A stretch of DNA of 64,000 nt. It comes from Ophiura sarsii. Taxonomy: Eukaryota; Echinodermata; Ophiuroidea; Amphilepidida; Ophiuridae. Both the position numbers and the translations under genes were made by a program. Where the stretch lies: contig CM069443.1 in NCBI GenBank assembly GCA_035610835.1, forward strand, positions 87,170,690 through 87,234,689, read 5' to 3'. Below are positions 9,840-23,151 of this stretch, piece by piece (the stretch's first letter is position 1; every line of letters begins with the position of its first letter). The notes under the pieces were generated by a model. It made no database searches. It worked only from the letters and a program-made list of their open reading frames with translations, and was not told the origin of the DNA.

Positions 9840-12800
9840 AAATCAAGTTTTTGTTGGCAGACATACAAATATGAATTTCCTTTATACTTTGGTCATTGAT
9901 AGACCTTTGGTCAATAAACACTAAAATGGAACTTTTTTTTTTTTTTTGCCTTCGTTGCCATGACAACGACACATATTAGAATTTTCATGGTTTTTAACAA
10001 AATTTTCAATTTTTCAGAAATTAAAAACTGTTAATTTACACATATCATTTTGAACAAACAATACAACCAGGATTTTATTTTCATTCAAAAATATAACCAT
10101 ACATGTCTCAACTTTCATTCCATGCAACAAAAAAACTTGTGCAAATTGTATTATGGGATATACCATTATTTGAAAAAGGGGTGTTTTTCATAATAAATCG
10201 TGTGAAAAAAATACACCTTCGTAAATTAATCACAACTAGCAAAGTGGTGTTTTTTTTGCATTCACCTTCTACAAATGAAAGCTTGAGGGATGTCTGAATA
10301 ATAATATATAAAAATATCCATGGGTAATTCATACCTGTTGGAACAGTGTTGCCAGAAAGTGTTGACTTTTTCCACAAAAAAATCGGTATTACATGGTATG
10401 AAAATACACGTTTAATTTCAGCAAACTATTTAATAAATCATCCTTGTTATGTCTAAAATAGAGAACATCTATTTTTGGATCAGGGATAATGTTGCTCATG
10501 TTTCAAAGTGCATATTAAAAAAAAGTGTTGCCAGGTAGTTTGAGTTTTAACTTTATTCATGGCAGAACAGACTCGTATTAAATAAACAGAATTCTTCTTA
10601 AATCTGCTTTTGACAGCTACATCCATTTACTGTATCACTATAAGTGAAGTTATATTTACATTCATGTGTGAATAACAAAAGGATTTTGGAAAGGTATTAA
10701 CCTCTAGTTTCAGAATATGGCTGATAGCAAATTCAAAGCGGTAGCTTTATATCAGTTTTCAGCCATTTTCAAAATGGCCGCCAAAACGCCAACATAAAGC
10801 ACACTAATAAACTTATGATGAATTTTGGAAACTCTGTTGGATGTAAATAACGCAGTCTTGTATGTAATAGACCACTAGACACTCATATCCAGAACTTTTG
10901 CTTTGTTAACACATCAAAATCCAAGATGGCCACCAAAATGGCCGCCAAAAATGGTAAAATTCCATATATTGGCATATATAAACCAACACGTATGATCAGA
11001 GTATAGTTCTAACAATGGGACAATAGAAACTCATAACTCGTATTTTTGCATTGTTAACATACTTTGAAACCAAAAATGGCCGCCAAATTGATGGCCAAAA
11101 ATGATCAAAAATTGTCAAAATTCCATAAAATAGCATAATATCAACCATAATGCATGATGAAAATATAATTTTAATGATGGGATGTATGTATTGGACTACT
11201 AGTAACGCATATACAGTATTCTTGCTTTGATAACTTAGTACAAAATCCAAAATGGCTGCCAAAATGGCCCCCAAAGTGGTTCCCGAAGTGGCTGCAAAAA
11301 TGGTCAAATTCCATAAAATGGGATAATATCAACTTAAATGTATGATGAAAATATAGTTTTAATGATGGGATGTATGTATTAGACCGCCATCCAAAATGGC
11401 CCCCAAAATGGGTCCCAAAATGACTGAACAAATTGTTGGAATTCCATAAAATGGGCTAATATCACCCAAAATGTATGATGAAAGTATAGTTTTAACATTG
11501 GGGTGTATGTATTAGACCACTAATAACTCATATCCACTATTATTTGTATTGTAATAACATACTTTAAATTCAAGATGGCCACCAAAATGGCCGCTGTAAA
11601 TGCAAAAATAGTCTATATACATGAGTGTATGATAATCCAAAATAGATATTGTGAGAGTGTATATTACATCAAATCCACCAAATAGATGTTCTAAACTGGT
11701 AAGCTATTGCTTTTAGAAATAAGGCCCACATCTGTGACAATTTTGATTCCAATCACTTTCCAAAATGGCAGCCAGAATGGTTCAGTTGATGTTAAATGAC
11801 CTAAAACAATTGTTTTGTATTGTAAATGAACACACAATTGTTTTGTATTGTAAATGACCGGTACTATGTAATACCAATACCCCCAAATTGAATGGGACAG
11901 CATTCACTACATGCCTATGATAAAGCCTAGGGGCTGTAGATCTAGTTTTAGTATTCTAAAATATCCAAGATGGCTGTAAAAGGTTAAAATAGCTGAAAAA
12001 CAGTGTTAGTTTATTGTTAGTATTACATTATATATATATGATCACATTATTATATCTACAGCTTTTAAGCCATCCAGTAAATGTGTTTGTATATGTGACA
12101 AGGATGATTGAATTGTATAGACTCCATTTTGACAATTTCATGTTATTAAGATGGGCATTATAATGAACATTTCATTAAAATTATCTCCAAATGGCCAAAA
12201 TAATTACCACGGAAGGCCACCAATTGATAATAATATATATGACCAGAATAAAAAAAAATGGAGTCTATACCATTTAATCATACTTTGTCACCTACAGATA
12301 CGTTTACTTGGTGGATTAAAATCTATATAATCTTTTGGTCATATCTAATGTAACACTAGCAATAAAACTAATACTGTTTTTCAGTTATTTTAACATTTTG
12401 CAGACATCTTGGATACTTTAAAATACTAACTAGATCTACAGCCCCTAAACTTGATCATAGACATATGTTAAATGCTGTCTTATTAGATTTGGGGGTATTA
12501 GTATTACATAAAATGGTCATTTAAACAATTGTTTTAGGTAATTTAACATAAACTTAACCATTCTGGCAGCCATTTTGGAGAGTGACACAGAATCAAAATG
12601 GTCAAAGAGGTGAGCCTTATATCTAAAAGAAAAAGCTTAGCAGTTTTAGAACATACTATTTGGTGAATGTGATGTAATATACACTCTTACAATGTCTATT
12701 GTGGATTATCATTCACTCATGTAGACTATTTTAACATTTACAGCGGCCGTTTTGGTGGCCATCTTGGATTTAATGTACGTTATTACAATGCAAATATACT

Positions 12801-14525
12801 GGATATGAGTTACGAGTGGTCTAATGAATACATCCCGATGTTAAAACTATTCTTTCTTCATACATTTTGGTTGATATTATACCATTTTATGGAATTTCGA
12901 CAATTTGTTTAGTTATTTTGGGATCTATTTGGTGGCCATTTTGGATTTTTAAGTATGCTAACAAAGCAAAAATACTAGATATGAGTTACTAGTGGTCTAA
13001 TACATACATCCCATCATTAAAACTGGATTACATCTTACATTTAGGTTGATATTATCCCATTTTATGGAATTTGACAATTTTTGCAGCCACTTCGGGAACC
13101 ATTTTTGGGCCACTTTGGCAGCCATTTTGGATTTTGAACTATGTTAACAAAGCATGAATACTGGATATGAGTTACTAGTGGTCTAACACATACATCCCAT
13201 CGTTAAAAATTTATTTTCATCATACATTTCGGTTGATATTATGCTATTTCATGGAATTCTGACCACTTTTTACCATTTTTGGCCATTCATTTGGCGGCCA
13301 TTTTGGTTTTAAAGTATGTTATCAAAGCAAAAATACTAGATATGAGTTTCTAAGGGTCTAACACATACATCTCATTGTTAAAACTATACTCTGATCATAC
13401 ATGTTGGTTTATATGCCAATATATGGAATTTTATCATTTTTGGCGGCCATTTTGGCGGCCATTTTGGCGGCCATTTTGGATTTAGATGTGTTAACAAAGC
13501 AAAATATCCGGATATGAGTGTCTAGTGGTCTAATACATACAGTACTGCGTTATTTACACCCAACAGAGTTTCCAATATTCATCATAAGTTTATTAGTGTG
13601 CTTTTTGTTTGCATTTTGGCGGCCATTTTGAAAATGTGCTGATAACACACAGAAAGCTACCGCTTTGAATTTGCTATCAATCATATTCTGGTTTCATGGA
13701 TCCATACCAATACAAAAATCATTATTAGCCTTACTCCCTCGACATGGTACTGACCGACCCTACGGGCTCATGGACATTAATATGTTTACTATACTCAACA
13801 TGGCATATGTTGCAATATTGCTAATTTGAGGTAAAAAAAGAGAACTCTGGCAACTTTAACAAGTACATTTCATATCAATTTATTGCAAACATTCACAAAA
13901 CAAGTAATATCTTCAATATATCTCCTAATCAACGCTTATATATATGTAATTCACTGTTTAATTGTCCGTTTTTCGATAATAGGCATTTTAAGATTTTTCA
14001 AAAATACCTATCTTTCTGGAAACACTGCTGCCATGTTTAAAGATTACCCACACTTTTCTCATTGAATTTCAATTGAGCAACATTGTTACTCTCTACATGC
14101 AAAATATCTTTGAAAAAAAAGTGCCACTTTCAGGGTTAACGGTGATTAGATTTGGCTAATAATTGATAGTTTGTAAAAGGGACGAAACACCCCTATTTGG
14201 AAACATGGTATAGTCCAATTGCCAATACCAAGATTTTTTTTTAAATATGGATTAGTTTGACTGTGGACTGCCCTTTCATATATAAAAACAAGAATTTGTA
14301 AAAAGTATTTTGTATGCTACAAATGTGGGATCCAAGTTGAGCTAAAATTAGCATTTAAAACAGCAAAAAATGAGAAAAATCATCAAATTAATGGAATTGC
14401 CCGTTACCATGGTAACATACATGTGACACCAATTTTTTTTCCATATTTGTTGACTTTGACCATAGGTCCATCCATGCACAAGGTATGAAGAAAATTCATA
14501 TTTTTCAGTCTGCCACATTTTTCAA
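9840..14525. repeat. 4.7-kb imperfect inverted repeat (giant foldback)
   Basis: The left arm (about 9840-12130) and right arm (about 12256-14525) are reverse complements over about 2.3 kb, separated by a spacer of about 125 bp. Matched landmarks: GTATAGACTCCATTTT near 12112 with AAAAATGGAGTCTATAC near 12255; CACACTAATAAACTTATGAT near 10800 with ATCATAAGTTTATTAGTGTG near 13580; GCCAGAAAGTGTTG near 10350 with the counterpart near 14008; and a GCCATGACAAC/GTTACCATGG region at the outer ends. Each arm carries irregular repeats of about 130-190 bp built around AAAATGGCCGCC, AAGATGGCCACC and an ATCCAATACATACATCCCAT-like segment. No transposase is seen, so this could be a Foldback-type element or an inverted duplication. 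Confidence 0.85.
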
Positions 14526-14769
14526 CATTTCCTTGATTCTTACTGAATATGGTTCTTAATAGACTTCCTGAACTGACTGTACATGTACACATGATATGAG
14601 TAACAGTAATGTCACAATGACCCATATATTATCTCTTGCCAAATGATTTGCTAAAGTCCAATTCCCTTTTACATTGAGCTGTTTGAACAACTCAACATAG
14701 TTTTATTTGCTCTATTGTACATCTCTGTATTCTTGTTTTCCATTTATATGTTTTCCATAATTGTACAAT
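14526..14769. other. No gene seen
   Basis: AT-rich sequence containing TACATGTACA. Nothing supported. Confidence 0.3.
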
Positions 14770-15067
14770 GTATTAGGCAAACCTTCGAACGATTCGAACG
14801 ATATGTTAGGCGGCAACGACAACAAAAACCTGTTATACGGGCCTGACCGACCCTTTTTAAAAAAAATAATATTTTAATTAAATTGTGAAAAATATTTGCA
14901 CATTTTGAATTATTTTTTTGAATTTTTTGAATTATTTTAACATTTTTTGAAAATTCACCAAAGTGTCCCGAAAATTGTTGGAAGAACAAAACAATGACAA
15001 AAAAGCGCCCAACCGACCGACCGACCCTACAACAGGGTATTTTGGGGTGTTTTTCGTCGCCTAATAC
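14770..15067. mobile_element. AT-rich TIR element with GACCGACC edges
   Basis: GTATTAGGC at 14770 faces GCCTAATAC ending 15067. Inside, ACCTGTT...CCTGACCGACCC mirrors GACCGACCGACCCTACAACAGG across an A/T-rich core. The long minus-strand frame across it is a by-product of the AT-rich core. I read it as a non-autonomous DNA element; the family is unknown. Confidence 0.55.
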
Positions 15068-15754
15068 CAATAAACAAAAATGCAAATCAACTTTCTTGCC
15101 ACGATAAGTCGATAAGGTAATTAATAAAGCAAGAAGCATTTATATTTCAGAATGTATAGGCCCTACCATGTTTTGATGGTAGTTTTCAATACTGGGCAAC
15201 GGTACCCAAGGGTTTCGATAAAAGGAATACCGTATTGACCAAAAAAATTGTAAGTGTATAAAAAACCATTTTATGTATAGGCCTAGAAAAAGCTGTTGAA
15301 CAAACACATGTCTGGATACCATGAAAAGCTCCATGTATACTGATGTGAAGCCTTAGTATACAAAAGTTTATTGAACAGTTAAGGTATACTGTATATGGAA
15401 CCCATGTCTGAGGGTGATATTTACCAGAGGGTAAAATAGTCTTATTCGATTAAGTATTGAAAAAACAACATTTATAGTCTCTTTGCATTGTAAGTAATAT
15501 TTAAACATTTACATTTTACAGTTACTCAGACAGATCAGGAGGCAAACTTATGTAAATCAGCTCATTTGGTTCCTCTAACAACATGAACAAGGAGGATAAA
15601 TGCCTCTAATTATTTACTAATACTAAAAAAAAGCAACATTTTATAGCTGCTCAAGCTGGATATGTAAACACAGTATTGTATTGATATTGGACAGCAAGTT
15701 TAAGGTTTTAGTTAGAAATTGATTTTTTTCTTCAATAAATATAACTTTAAATGA
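15068..15754. other. No gene seen
   Basis: About 690 bp of AT-rich sequence. Short direct similarities (GCAACATTTTATAG and ACAACATTTATAG) are visible, but no coding pattern. Confidence 0.4.
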
Positions 15755-16087
15755 CTGATCATCGAATTGGTATTAACGGTGTCCCATTGGATTGGTTTAT
15801 CGTACCTCTCAGGTAGATCACAAGCTATCTGCATCAACAATGACATTTCAGATTTCGCGCAACTAAAGTATGGAGTACCACAAGGTTCGTGTGTAGGACC
15901 CGGACTATATCTACACTTTGCCATTGGGAGATATCATATTTGTGCTCTGAAGCATTTGCTTGATGTGACTCTCCTCATCTTTGTTCTTATGCGTGTTTAT
16001 GTTATTTTGGTTGTTATGCAGAGAAGCGCCATCAGCGTCTCTTGCGGCGGATATCGGCGCTTTATAAATTACCATTATTATTATTAA
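15755..16087 (+). mobile_element. CR1-like retrotransposon scrap with (ATT)n tail
   Basis: A short segment reads YLSGRSQAICIN...LKYGVPQGS(C)VGP, the reverse-transcriptase palm motif, with a frame change just before it (the preceding WF appears in another frame). The domain breaks off after about 50 codons. The fragment ends with GGCGCTTTATAAATTACC and (ATT)n, a 3' end typical of such elements. It is internally deleted and dead. Confidence 0.75.
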
Positions 16088-16290
16088 ATGTTATCAATAG
16101 TAGATCACATTACAAACGTTCAAAATGCTATTAATATTGTAGATAGCATCACAAACGTGTATTAAATGTTATCGGTAGTATAGCATTGTGAACGTAAAGC
16201 TATCAAAAGTAGATAGCATTACAATTACAAACGTATATATAAATGTTATCAATAGTATAGATCACATTACAAACGTGTAAATGTTATCAG
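16088..16290. repeat. Degenerate tandem repeat, about 30-65 bp
   Basis: Variants of ATGTTATCAATAGTAGATCACATTACAAACGT recur about five times with indels between 16088 and 16290. Confidence 0.65.
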
Positions 16291-17725
16291 TATATCAGGC
16301 GCGGATCCAGGATTGTTTGGGGGGGGGGGGTGCAAATATTCAATTGTTGAACCCATTTGGTGCGATCTGGTGTATACTTTATTTTTATTGAAAAGCCGCC
16401 TCTTCTTTTCCAATCAATATTTTGGTTTTATCATTGCAAGAAAGAAGTTGAGCATATACTGATATTTTCCTTGATTTAAGTAAAGATGGTTAAAGAGCGC
16501 GGACAGGGGAGGGTGGGGGGGGGGGGGGGGGGGGGGGCGGGTAGTGTGAAGGGGATGTGTTGAAAAACAGGTTCCTGGGTATTAAACGGCGAATGAAAGA
16601 TTTAAAAGAAAATAAATCGTGATCACGTTTTGACGGGAAGAGGTCCAAAATGTTGTAATGTTGAGTAACATTGTATAAGCGTGAAGCGCAAGTATCTGGT
16701 GTCCAAGGAGCTGGCCCGGACGGACTCGGTTGCAAGGGGGCGGAGCCTTTTATCTGTTTTGTTTTCTTTAAATGTCCTGTTGATCACTAACACTCAAAAA
16801 TAGAAGAGATCATTCTGACACTTTATATTGCTATATTGAGGTACAGTTTGGCTTTGAACAAGCTTCTAAAATTATTAAAATGCGCGTAGCTCGAGAAATG
16901 TTACTGCGCTTCCTAATTTGACCGGTGTTTAGTGTTGGTAATTTATTTTGTATCTTTTTTTCTTCTGAATTTTGGCCCCAAATCCAGCACTGAAAGGGGT
17001 GCGCAGCTCCGCGCTAGCGCGAACAGGGGAGGTGAGAGTGGGTGTGCCGCCCCCCCCCCCCCCCACAAGTAGATTTGTTTTCAATTTTTCGAACCCATTT
17101 GGTGCGATCTGGTGTATACTTTTGGATAATGTTACAGCGTACGACTTCTATGTAGTACGACTTCTATGTAGATAATATCATTAGTATTTATTCCGCTTCT
17201 CATCTCATCATCACAGTAATGTCATAATATTATTGCTGTATACCGCAAAGATAACACCACAGCAGAAAATATAGGCCTTTCTAAAAGTTATTTTGCGACA
17301 CGCGACTTTTAGCTCATTTTTAAGTCGGCATGCGACACGTTGAAAAATGCGACACACGACACCTCGCGACACGGCGGTATTTTTAAATACAGAAATGTTC
17401 GACCTAAAAATTTCAATTTTCATAAGATTGTGTACTAAATAGTAGTCAAAATTGGCTAAGAACACGTATTTTGAAATGGTTGTAGCTCAAAAACTAAGCT
17501 GGTGACCCCCAATTTTTATTCAAGATTCTTGTTTATAATCGTTCAAACTTTGTTCATAGTGAGTATAAAAAATGTTGGCGGACAAATTCTATCGTGGTGC
17601 AGTACCCTTAATTGGGCAAATACACGTGCTCTCTCCCCCTTCTCTTCCCCCTTCTCTTCACCCTTTCTCTCCCCTCTCACCCTCTTTCCTTTTTTAAACA
17701 AAATTTACCAGGGGGGGGGGGGGCA
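16291..17725. repeat. G/C-run repeat copies, no gene
   Basis: A GCGCGGATCCAGG edge followed by a G-run (16298-16331) leads into AACCCATTTGGTGCGATCTG. The same segment recurs at about 17092 after a C-run, so this is a dispersed repeat with at least two copies. Other poly-G/C tracts lie at 16515-16540, 17050-17065 and 17711-17724. At 17294-17370 GCGACAC is repeated about five times. I see no credible coding sequence. Confidence 0.6.
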
Positions 17726-17726
17726 G

Positions 17727-18710
17727 TATACATTTTAACAACGACAATAAATAAAGCTAAGATAAAATATCTGAATTGGCGAAAAGGAGACAGGCCTGCT
17801 CATTGCAACGTAATGCAGAACAGGCATAACCGATATGCATGTCTCTTGAAGATAGAATCCATGTGCACAATGATTTTCTGAAGATAGCATCTCTATGCAT
17901 GCTGTCTACTGAAGATAGCAATCTTGTGCACGATGACTTTTCTGAAGATACATCTCTATATCACTGAGGTCTACTGTTGCTTAGACATTTAGGAACCTTC
18001 GGCATAATATATGACGGTGTTCTGATTATGGTATTGTTGTCTACCCCACAGAATTATAATTATTTTAAATCTATGGTCTACCCATAGGTTCCACCCCTCC
18101 ATAACGTTATGCGGGTCAGCGTACAGGTAGGTGTGTGCTAGTCGTTAAATAATTCGGATTGCGGCTTAAAATTAGGACTATTTTGCCTTGGTATTTCCCT
18201 GAGTTCTTAGATTGTCTTATAAAAAGTATACACATTCGAGTTTGTAATCTCACATAAAAATCATCACGGACTATTCTTGGGCTGAATTAAGATCACACAC
18301 AATAAAGCGTCAAAAAGCCGGGTCGCTTGGCACGATGTTCGCTTCGTACAAAAAGGATTAAAAAAAGGCCTACTATATTTTCAACATCTTTATTTGAAAA
18401 CATGCAACAACAGTTGTGTTTGTATGCGTCACAAGGAGACCTTGCGTGCATGGTCAGGCGTACTGCGTTTGAAATATTTGCAGCTGATCAACGCAAGAAA
18501 AGCAAATGCGCAGTACGCAGCATCACCAGGATACAAGAAAAACATGAAACAAAAGCGTTTTGCAGTCAGAGAGATGAAACAAAACGTTATGCCGTCAGCG
18601 AGAAAAGGCTGGTTGTTACATACATTCTAGTTTGATGAAAAGTTTGTTTGCTTTTGGTTGGTCTGAATTAGGTAAGTAACCTTATGTTTTATAGTCACTC
18701 ACTAGGGCAG
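17727..18710 (+). repeat. Satellite monomer 1 (diverged)
   Basis: First copy of a tandem satellite with a monomer of about 0.95 kb. It starts AGTATACATTTTAACAACGAC and is the most diverged copy. It carries the sub-repeat CTGAAGATAGCAT with variants, CGTCACAAGGAGACCTTGCG, and the segment CAGTACGCAGCATCACCAGG. Frames of about 60-130 codons inside it are not alike enough in coding terms to call a gene. Confidence 0.8.
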
Positions 18711-19501
18711 TTTACATTTTGACAACGACAATAAATCCAGCTAAGATAAAATATTTGTTTGACTTGGCGCAAGAGAGAGGCCTGCTCATTGCAACGTATG
18801 CAGAACAGGCATACACCGCTATGCAATGTCTACTGAAGATAGTATCCCTCTGCACAATGACCTTCTGAAGATAGCATCTCTTTGTATGCTGTCTACTGAA
18901 GATAGCATTAATGTGCACAATGTCTTTTCTGAAGAAGGCATCGCTGCATGGGTCAAATATTGCTTAGGCACGCAGCGATCCCTTCCTCATCATATAAGAC
19001 AGTGTTCTGAAGATAGTATAAATAAACTCCGTCTACACTATACCCATGGGTTCACCCCACCAAAACCTTACGCGGGTCAGCGTACAGGTCAGCGTACAGG
19101 TGTATGTTAGTCGATGAATTACGGTATTCGGATAGCGGCTTAAAATTGGGACTATTTTGCTCAGGTTTTTCCCTGAGGTCTTCAGATTACACGTCCGAGT
19201 TTATAATCTCACATAGAAATCAGCGTCACAAGGAGACCTTGCGTGCATGGTCAGGCGTACTGCGTTTGAAATTTTGCAGCTGATCAACGCAAAAAGCAAA
19301 CGCGCAGTACGCAGCATCACCAGGATACAAGAAAAACATGAAACAAAAGCGTTTTGCAGTCAGCGAGATGAAACAAAACGTTATGCCGTCTGCGAGAAAA
19401 GGCTGGTTGTTACATACAATCTAGTTTGATGAAAAGTTTGTTTGCTTTTGGTTGGTTTGAATTAGGTAAGTAACCTAATGTTTAGTCACTAACTAGGGCA
19501 G
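18711..19501 (+). repeat. Satellite monomer 2 (internal deletion)
   Basis: 791 bp from TTTACATTTTGACAACGAC to the start of the next monomer. About 165 bp are missing after AATCTCACATAGAAAT (near 19217), where other monomers carry TATTCTTGGGCTGAG and the following block. Confidence 0.85.
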
Positions 19502-20308
19502 TTTACATTTTGACAACGACAATAAATCCAGCTAAGATAAAATATTTGTTTGACTTGGCGCAGGAGAGAGGCATGCTCATTGCAACGTATGCAGAACAGG
19601 CATACACCGCTATGCAATGTCTACTGAAGATAGCATCCCTCTGCACATTGACCTTCTGAAGATAGCATCCCTTTGTATGCTGTCTACTGAAGATAGCATT
19701 AATGTGCACAATGTCTTTTCTGAAGAAGGCATCGCTGCATGGGTCAAATATTGCTTAGGCACGCAGCGATCCCTTCCTCATCATATAAGACAGTGTTCTG
19801 AAGATAGTATTGTTAAATCAACTCCGTCTACACTATACCCATGGGTTCACCCCTCGAAAACCTTACGCGGGTCAGCGTACAGGTGTATGTTACAGTCGAT
19901 GAATTATTCGGATTGCGACTTAAAATTGGGACTATTTTGCTCAGGTTTTTCCCTGAGGTCTTCAGATTACACGTCCGAGTTTGTAATCTCACATAGAAAT
20001 CATCACTGAATATTCTTGGGCTGAGTTATGATCAACCAAAAATGAGGCGGCGAAAAGTCGGCCCAGTTAGCACAATCTTCGCCTGCTACAAAAGGGATAT
20101 GCATAGGCCTACTATATTTTCTGAATCCTTGTTTGAAAACTGACCAAATGTAAACATGCAACAACGGTTGTGCTTGTTTGCGTCACAAGGAGACCTTGCG
20201 TGCATGGTCAGGCGTACTGCGTTTGAAATTTTGCAGCTGATCAACGCATAAATGCAAACGCGCAGTACGCAGCATCACCAGGATACAAGAAAAACATGAA
20301 ACAAAAGC
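19502..20308 (+). repeat. Satellite monomer 3, left part
   Basis: The monomer runs until ATGAAACAAAAGC at 20296-20308, where the Penelope-like element begins. It resumes with the same 13 bases at 29185. The two parts together restore a monomer of about 957 bp. Confidence 0.9.
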
Positions 20309-20397
20309 TTTGAAAAAGTTCATCTGGATTGTTTGTAGACATAATATTGAGATTTCTTTGTGTACATATCCATGGAAAGTGAAAGATGTTACTCACT

Positions 20398-20446
20398 GTT
20401 TAATGACGTTTCACTACCACGCTGGTAGCTTCATCAGACTGGCAAC
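20398..20446 (-). ncRNA. Hammerhead ribozyme, Penelope left terminal repeat
   Basis: On the minus strand: CTGATGA (20437-20431), a stem II CTACCA/TGGTAG with a GCG loop, then GAAAC (20412-20408) and GTC (20407-20405). These are the conserved hammerhead core boxes. Hammerheads with very short stem III are known from Penelope-like terminal repeats; here ACGT at the stem III position is self-complementary and could pair in a dimer. Stem I is short and imperfect. It has the same polarity as the element's genes. Confidence 0.8.
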
Positions 20447-20517
20447 TCTGAATCCTGCTCACTGGGGTTTTATAGCTACTGGAACCCGTCGTAGAGGGCG
20501 TGGGCAGAATGAGTTGA

Positions 20518-21160
20518 TCATAGATGTTGTGCAGTTTGTAGGCCCCTCGTCCTTGTTAAAAGTGTCTTTGCGTTTCTCCTCCTGATCCAGATAGCTTCCT
20601 TTAGCCATCTAGTGGTCTTGTGCGATTCCCTGTCTATTATGTGTCCCTCCTCCCAGTCTATGTTATGATTTGTGGCCGCTACATGTTCGGTGATAGCAGA
20701 TTTGAATTGTGGTTCGGTGGTTGACGCTTTTCTCGCGGCTCTGGTGTATGGTTTGGCTTCATACTTGGTGACTTCTTTTTTATGCTCCTGAAGTCTAACA
20801 CCGAAGGTCTCACCAATGTAGGTTTTTGAGCAGTCCGAACAGGGTATTTCGTAGATTATTTCCGCTTTTTTGTGCATGTCTATTTTATCCTTAGGGTGCA
20901 CTAGCATGTTGCGTAAGGTTTGGTGGGGTCTTATAGCTGTGGAGAAGCCATGTTTCTTGAAGACCCTAGCCACCTTCTCCGAAATACCTTCGATGTATGG
21001 TACAACCACTAGCCCTTTTGTTTTGTCCGTGTCACTTTTGGTTGTTTTTTTGTCTTTGGCGGTATTAAGCTTTTTTGTTTGCTTCGCTTTTTTGACTCTG
21101 TCAACTGCCCACTTTGGATAACCACACGTAGATAGCGCTTTCCGTATTGTTCTTCCTCTC
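20518..21160 (-). pseudogene. Penelope GIY-YIG endonuclease domain
   Basis: About 214 codons on the minus strand, opening at a non-ATG codon because this is the downstream part of a broken polyprotein. It has the linker GYPKWAVDRV, a basic region, VVVPYIEGISEK, and the endonuclease core with CSDCSKTYIGETFGVRLQEHK (20871-20805). The TYIGET piece is the GIY-YIG signature of Penelope elements, preceded by the characteristic CxxC. The C-terminal TEHVAATNHNIDW and ESHKTTRWLKEAIWI continue the family pattern. In an intact element this domain nicks the target. A stop in this frame just upstream, and a shifted frame beyond it, disconnect it from the transcriptase. Confidence 0.9.
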
Positions 21161-21185
21161 AAAGTTTGTCTTCATCCTCGGTGAC

Positions 21186-23150
21186 TGTCACGTGTAAAAT
21201 CGATTAGAGAATAATCTTTTACTTTTTAATATCGCACTTACATTTACGGTACTTTAATCGCACTATTTTATCTTGTTGTCGTAGTTAGGTCTTTACCGCG
21301 TATTAATATCACAGCTTTAAGACTGGCGCGATTTTTAAATGTAATCATACCATCCTTTGCTACGACGAAAAGCAGACGTATCAAAATTCAGTAACACATC
21401 CTTTGTCCATGATCGGCATAATTCCAAAAAAAGTTGAGCATTTTGTATCGAGTTAATCAAGTGTAGCATCTCGACAGGTAGAGATAATTACTATATTTGT
21501 GCAGTTACTTAAATTGCCAGGTCAACAGGAAGCCGAGGATAGAGTGGAGTAGATGTAAGATGTGATCGTTTCTTCGTCGCCTTTTTCCATAATTGTATAC
21601 GCCAAGAAATTGGTGAGTAGAGTATATAAATAACCGTTGTAATTATATGATCAATTATTTGTATAGATGTACTTTTGTAATATTGCAAATTGAAAATCCA
21701 AAGACAGGATACAATGCATTTAGCAATTTTAAAGAGATGGTTTCAACGTGATCACAACATCGTATTCATCAAATGTTCACTTCCGGAATGTATCAAATCG
21801 GATTGAAAGTCCAGTATATGAAAGATGGTTTCAACGTGATCACAACATCACAATTATATCGTTATCAACAAATGTTCACTTCCGAAATGTATCAAATCGG
21901 ATTGAAAGTCCAGTATGTATTGTGCGCCGCATAAAATCATTAGATTTAGAACTTTGTGTTATTATAGTTATTTTATCCGATGTTGATAAGACATGCTTAA
22001 CTACACATGAGGGGATACAGGTGTGATAAATGTATATTGTGTATTTCCGTGTTCGTCCATGTGTAATAAGTCTATGGGATTTTATTCGATATATTTGTCA
22101 ATATTTTTATTTAATAGGCTTTCAACTTGGGTCGGAATACATAACAATCAGGACAACGGCATTTACTCAAGTCTCCATTCATCATAGGAACAGAAACACG
22201 ACATATTTTGTACAACGGGATTTCAACTATAAAAGAAGAACCCAAATCATCAAAAGTCGAGAAAAAACGAACAATCGGTATCGCTATATAGATCTCTACT
22301 ACATCTTCAGTAACACATGATATTCGCGATTCTCGACGGTATGCGTGTATGTCTCTATATTATTATTAATGTTAATGTTGTCGTATTGTATTATAATAAG
22401 ATCCAATCTGATCGTTGATCACTAGTTAATATTCTTATGTGAATCAAATCAATTTAGTGTATACAGTCATTGATTGTATTATTTAATAGTTTTGTTTGGA
22501 CGTACTTTTAATTAAACTAATTATATCCTTGTGTTGTTCAATTATTTGGTTTTTGCTTCAAGAAGGAAGAAAAGTAAACTTCCTCATCTGAGATATTTGC
22601 ATTTCATATTTTCAGAATTTTAATTATAATTATCTTTTGTTCATTTAATTTACAAATGGTAACCATGGTAACGACATGATTTGTATGTGTAATTCTTCTA
22701 AATTATTGAAGAGTAATGTGAAGGTCGTAGTGTAGCCATTGATATACATTTGCAACTACTTTATGTATTTGAAATTTTCATGCTACGCTTTATAAGCTAA
22801 CCCACTACTATAGCATATAGCTATATTCTTGAATTTAGCATTCATTCGTCTGGTCAAATATAAACACTAGTTTCAGCATATCAATACTAGTCTTCCATCA
22901 CCTGCTGAACCTAGGTTTGACTTTCCGTTTACATGTTATAAAATGAGTGTCAATCATGTACAGGGTATGAATGTTAATGTTGACCATTGTTCTTAAAATT
23001 TAAATGTTGTATGTATTTGAAGTTATAAATAAACTTAAATTTGTGGTATATATAATAATTTTATCTTGATGTGTGATCCCTAGTGTTATACAGGTTTCAG
23101 TATTTAAGGGTTGAGTGAACCAAAACAACTTTTATCATATGAAGTTGACA
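21186..23150 (+). repeat. 5' LTR (1965 bp)
   Basis: Begins TGTCACGTG and ends AAGTTGACA. Possible promoter TATATAAATA at 21623-21632 and poly(A) signal AATAAA at 23028-23033. It contains an internal direct duplication of about 88 bp (AGATGGTTTCAACGTGATCA at 21735 and 21823). Small frames of 92 and 96 codons are probably chance. Confidence 0.95.
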
Positions 23151-23151
23151 A

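Noticed and set aside
14744..15139. 131-codon minus-strand frame
   Set aside because: Crosses the AT-rich core of a foldback. The composition explains the open frame.
22030..22320. 96-codon frame in the LTRs as an accessory gene
   Set aside because: Low-complexity translation with no recognisable domain. Its presence in both LTRs only reflects LTR duplication.
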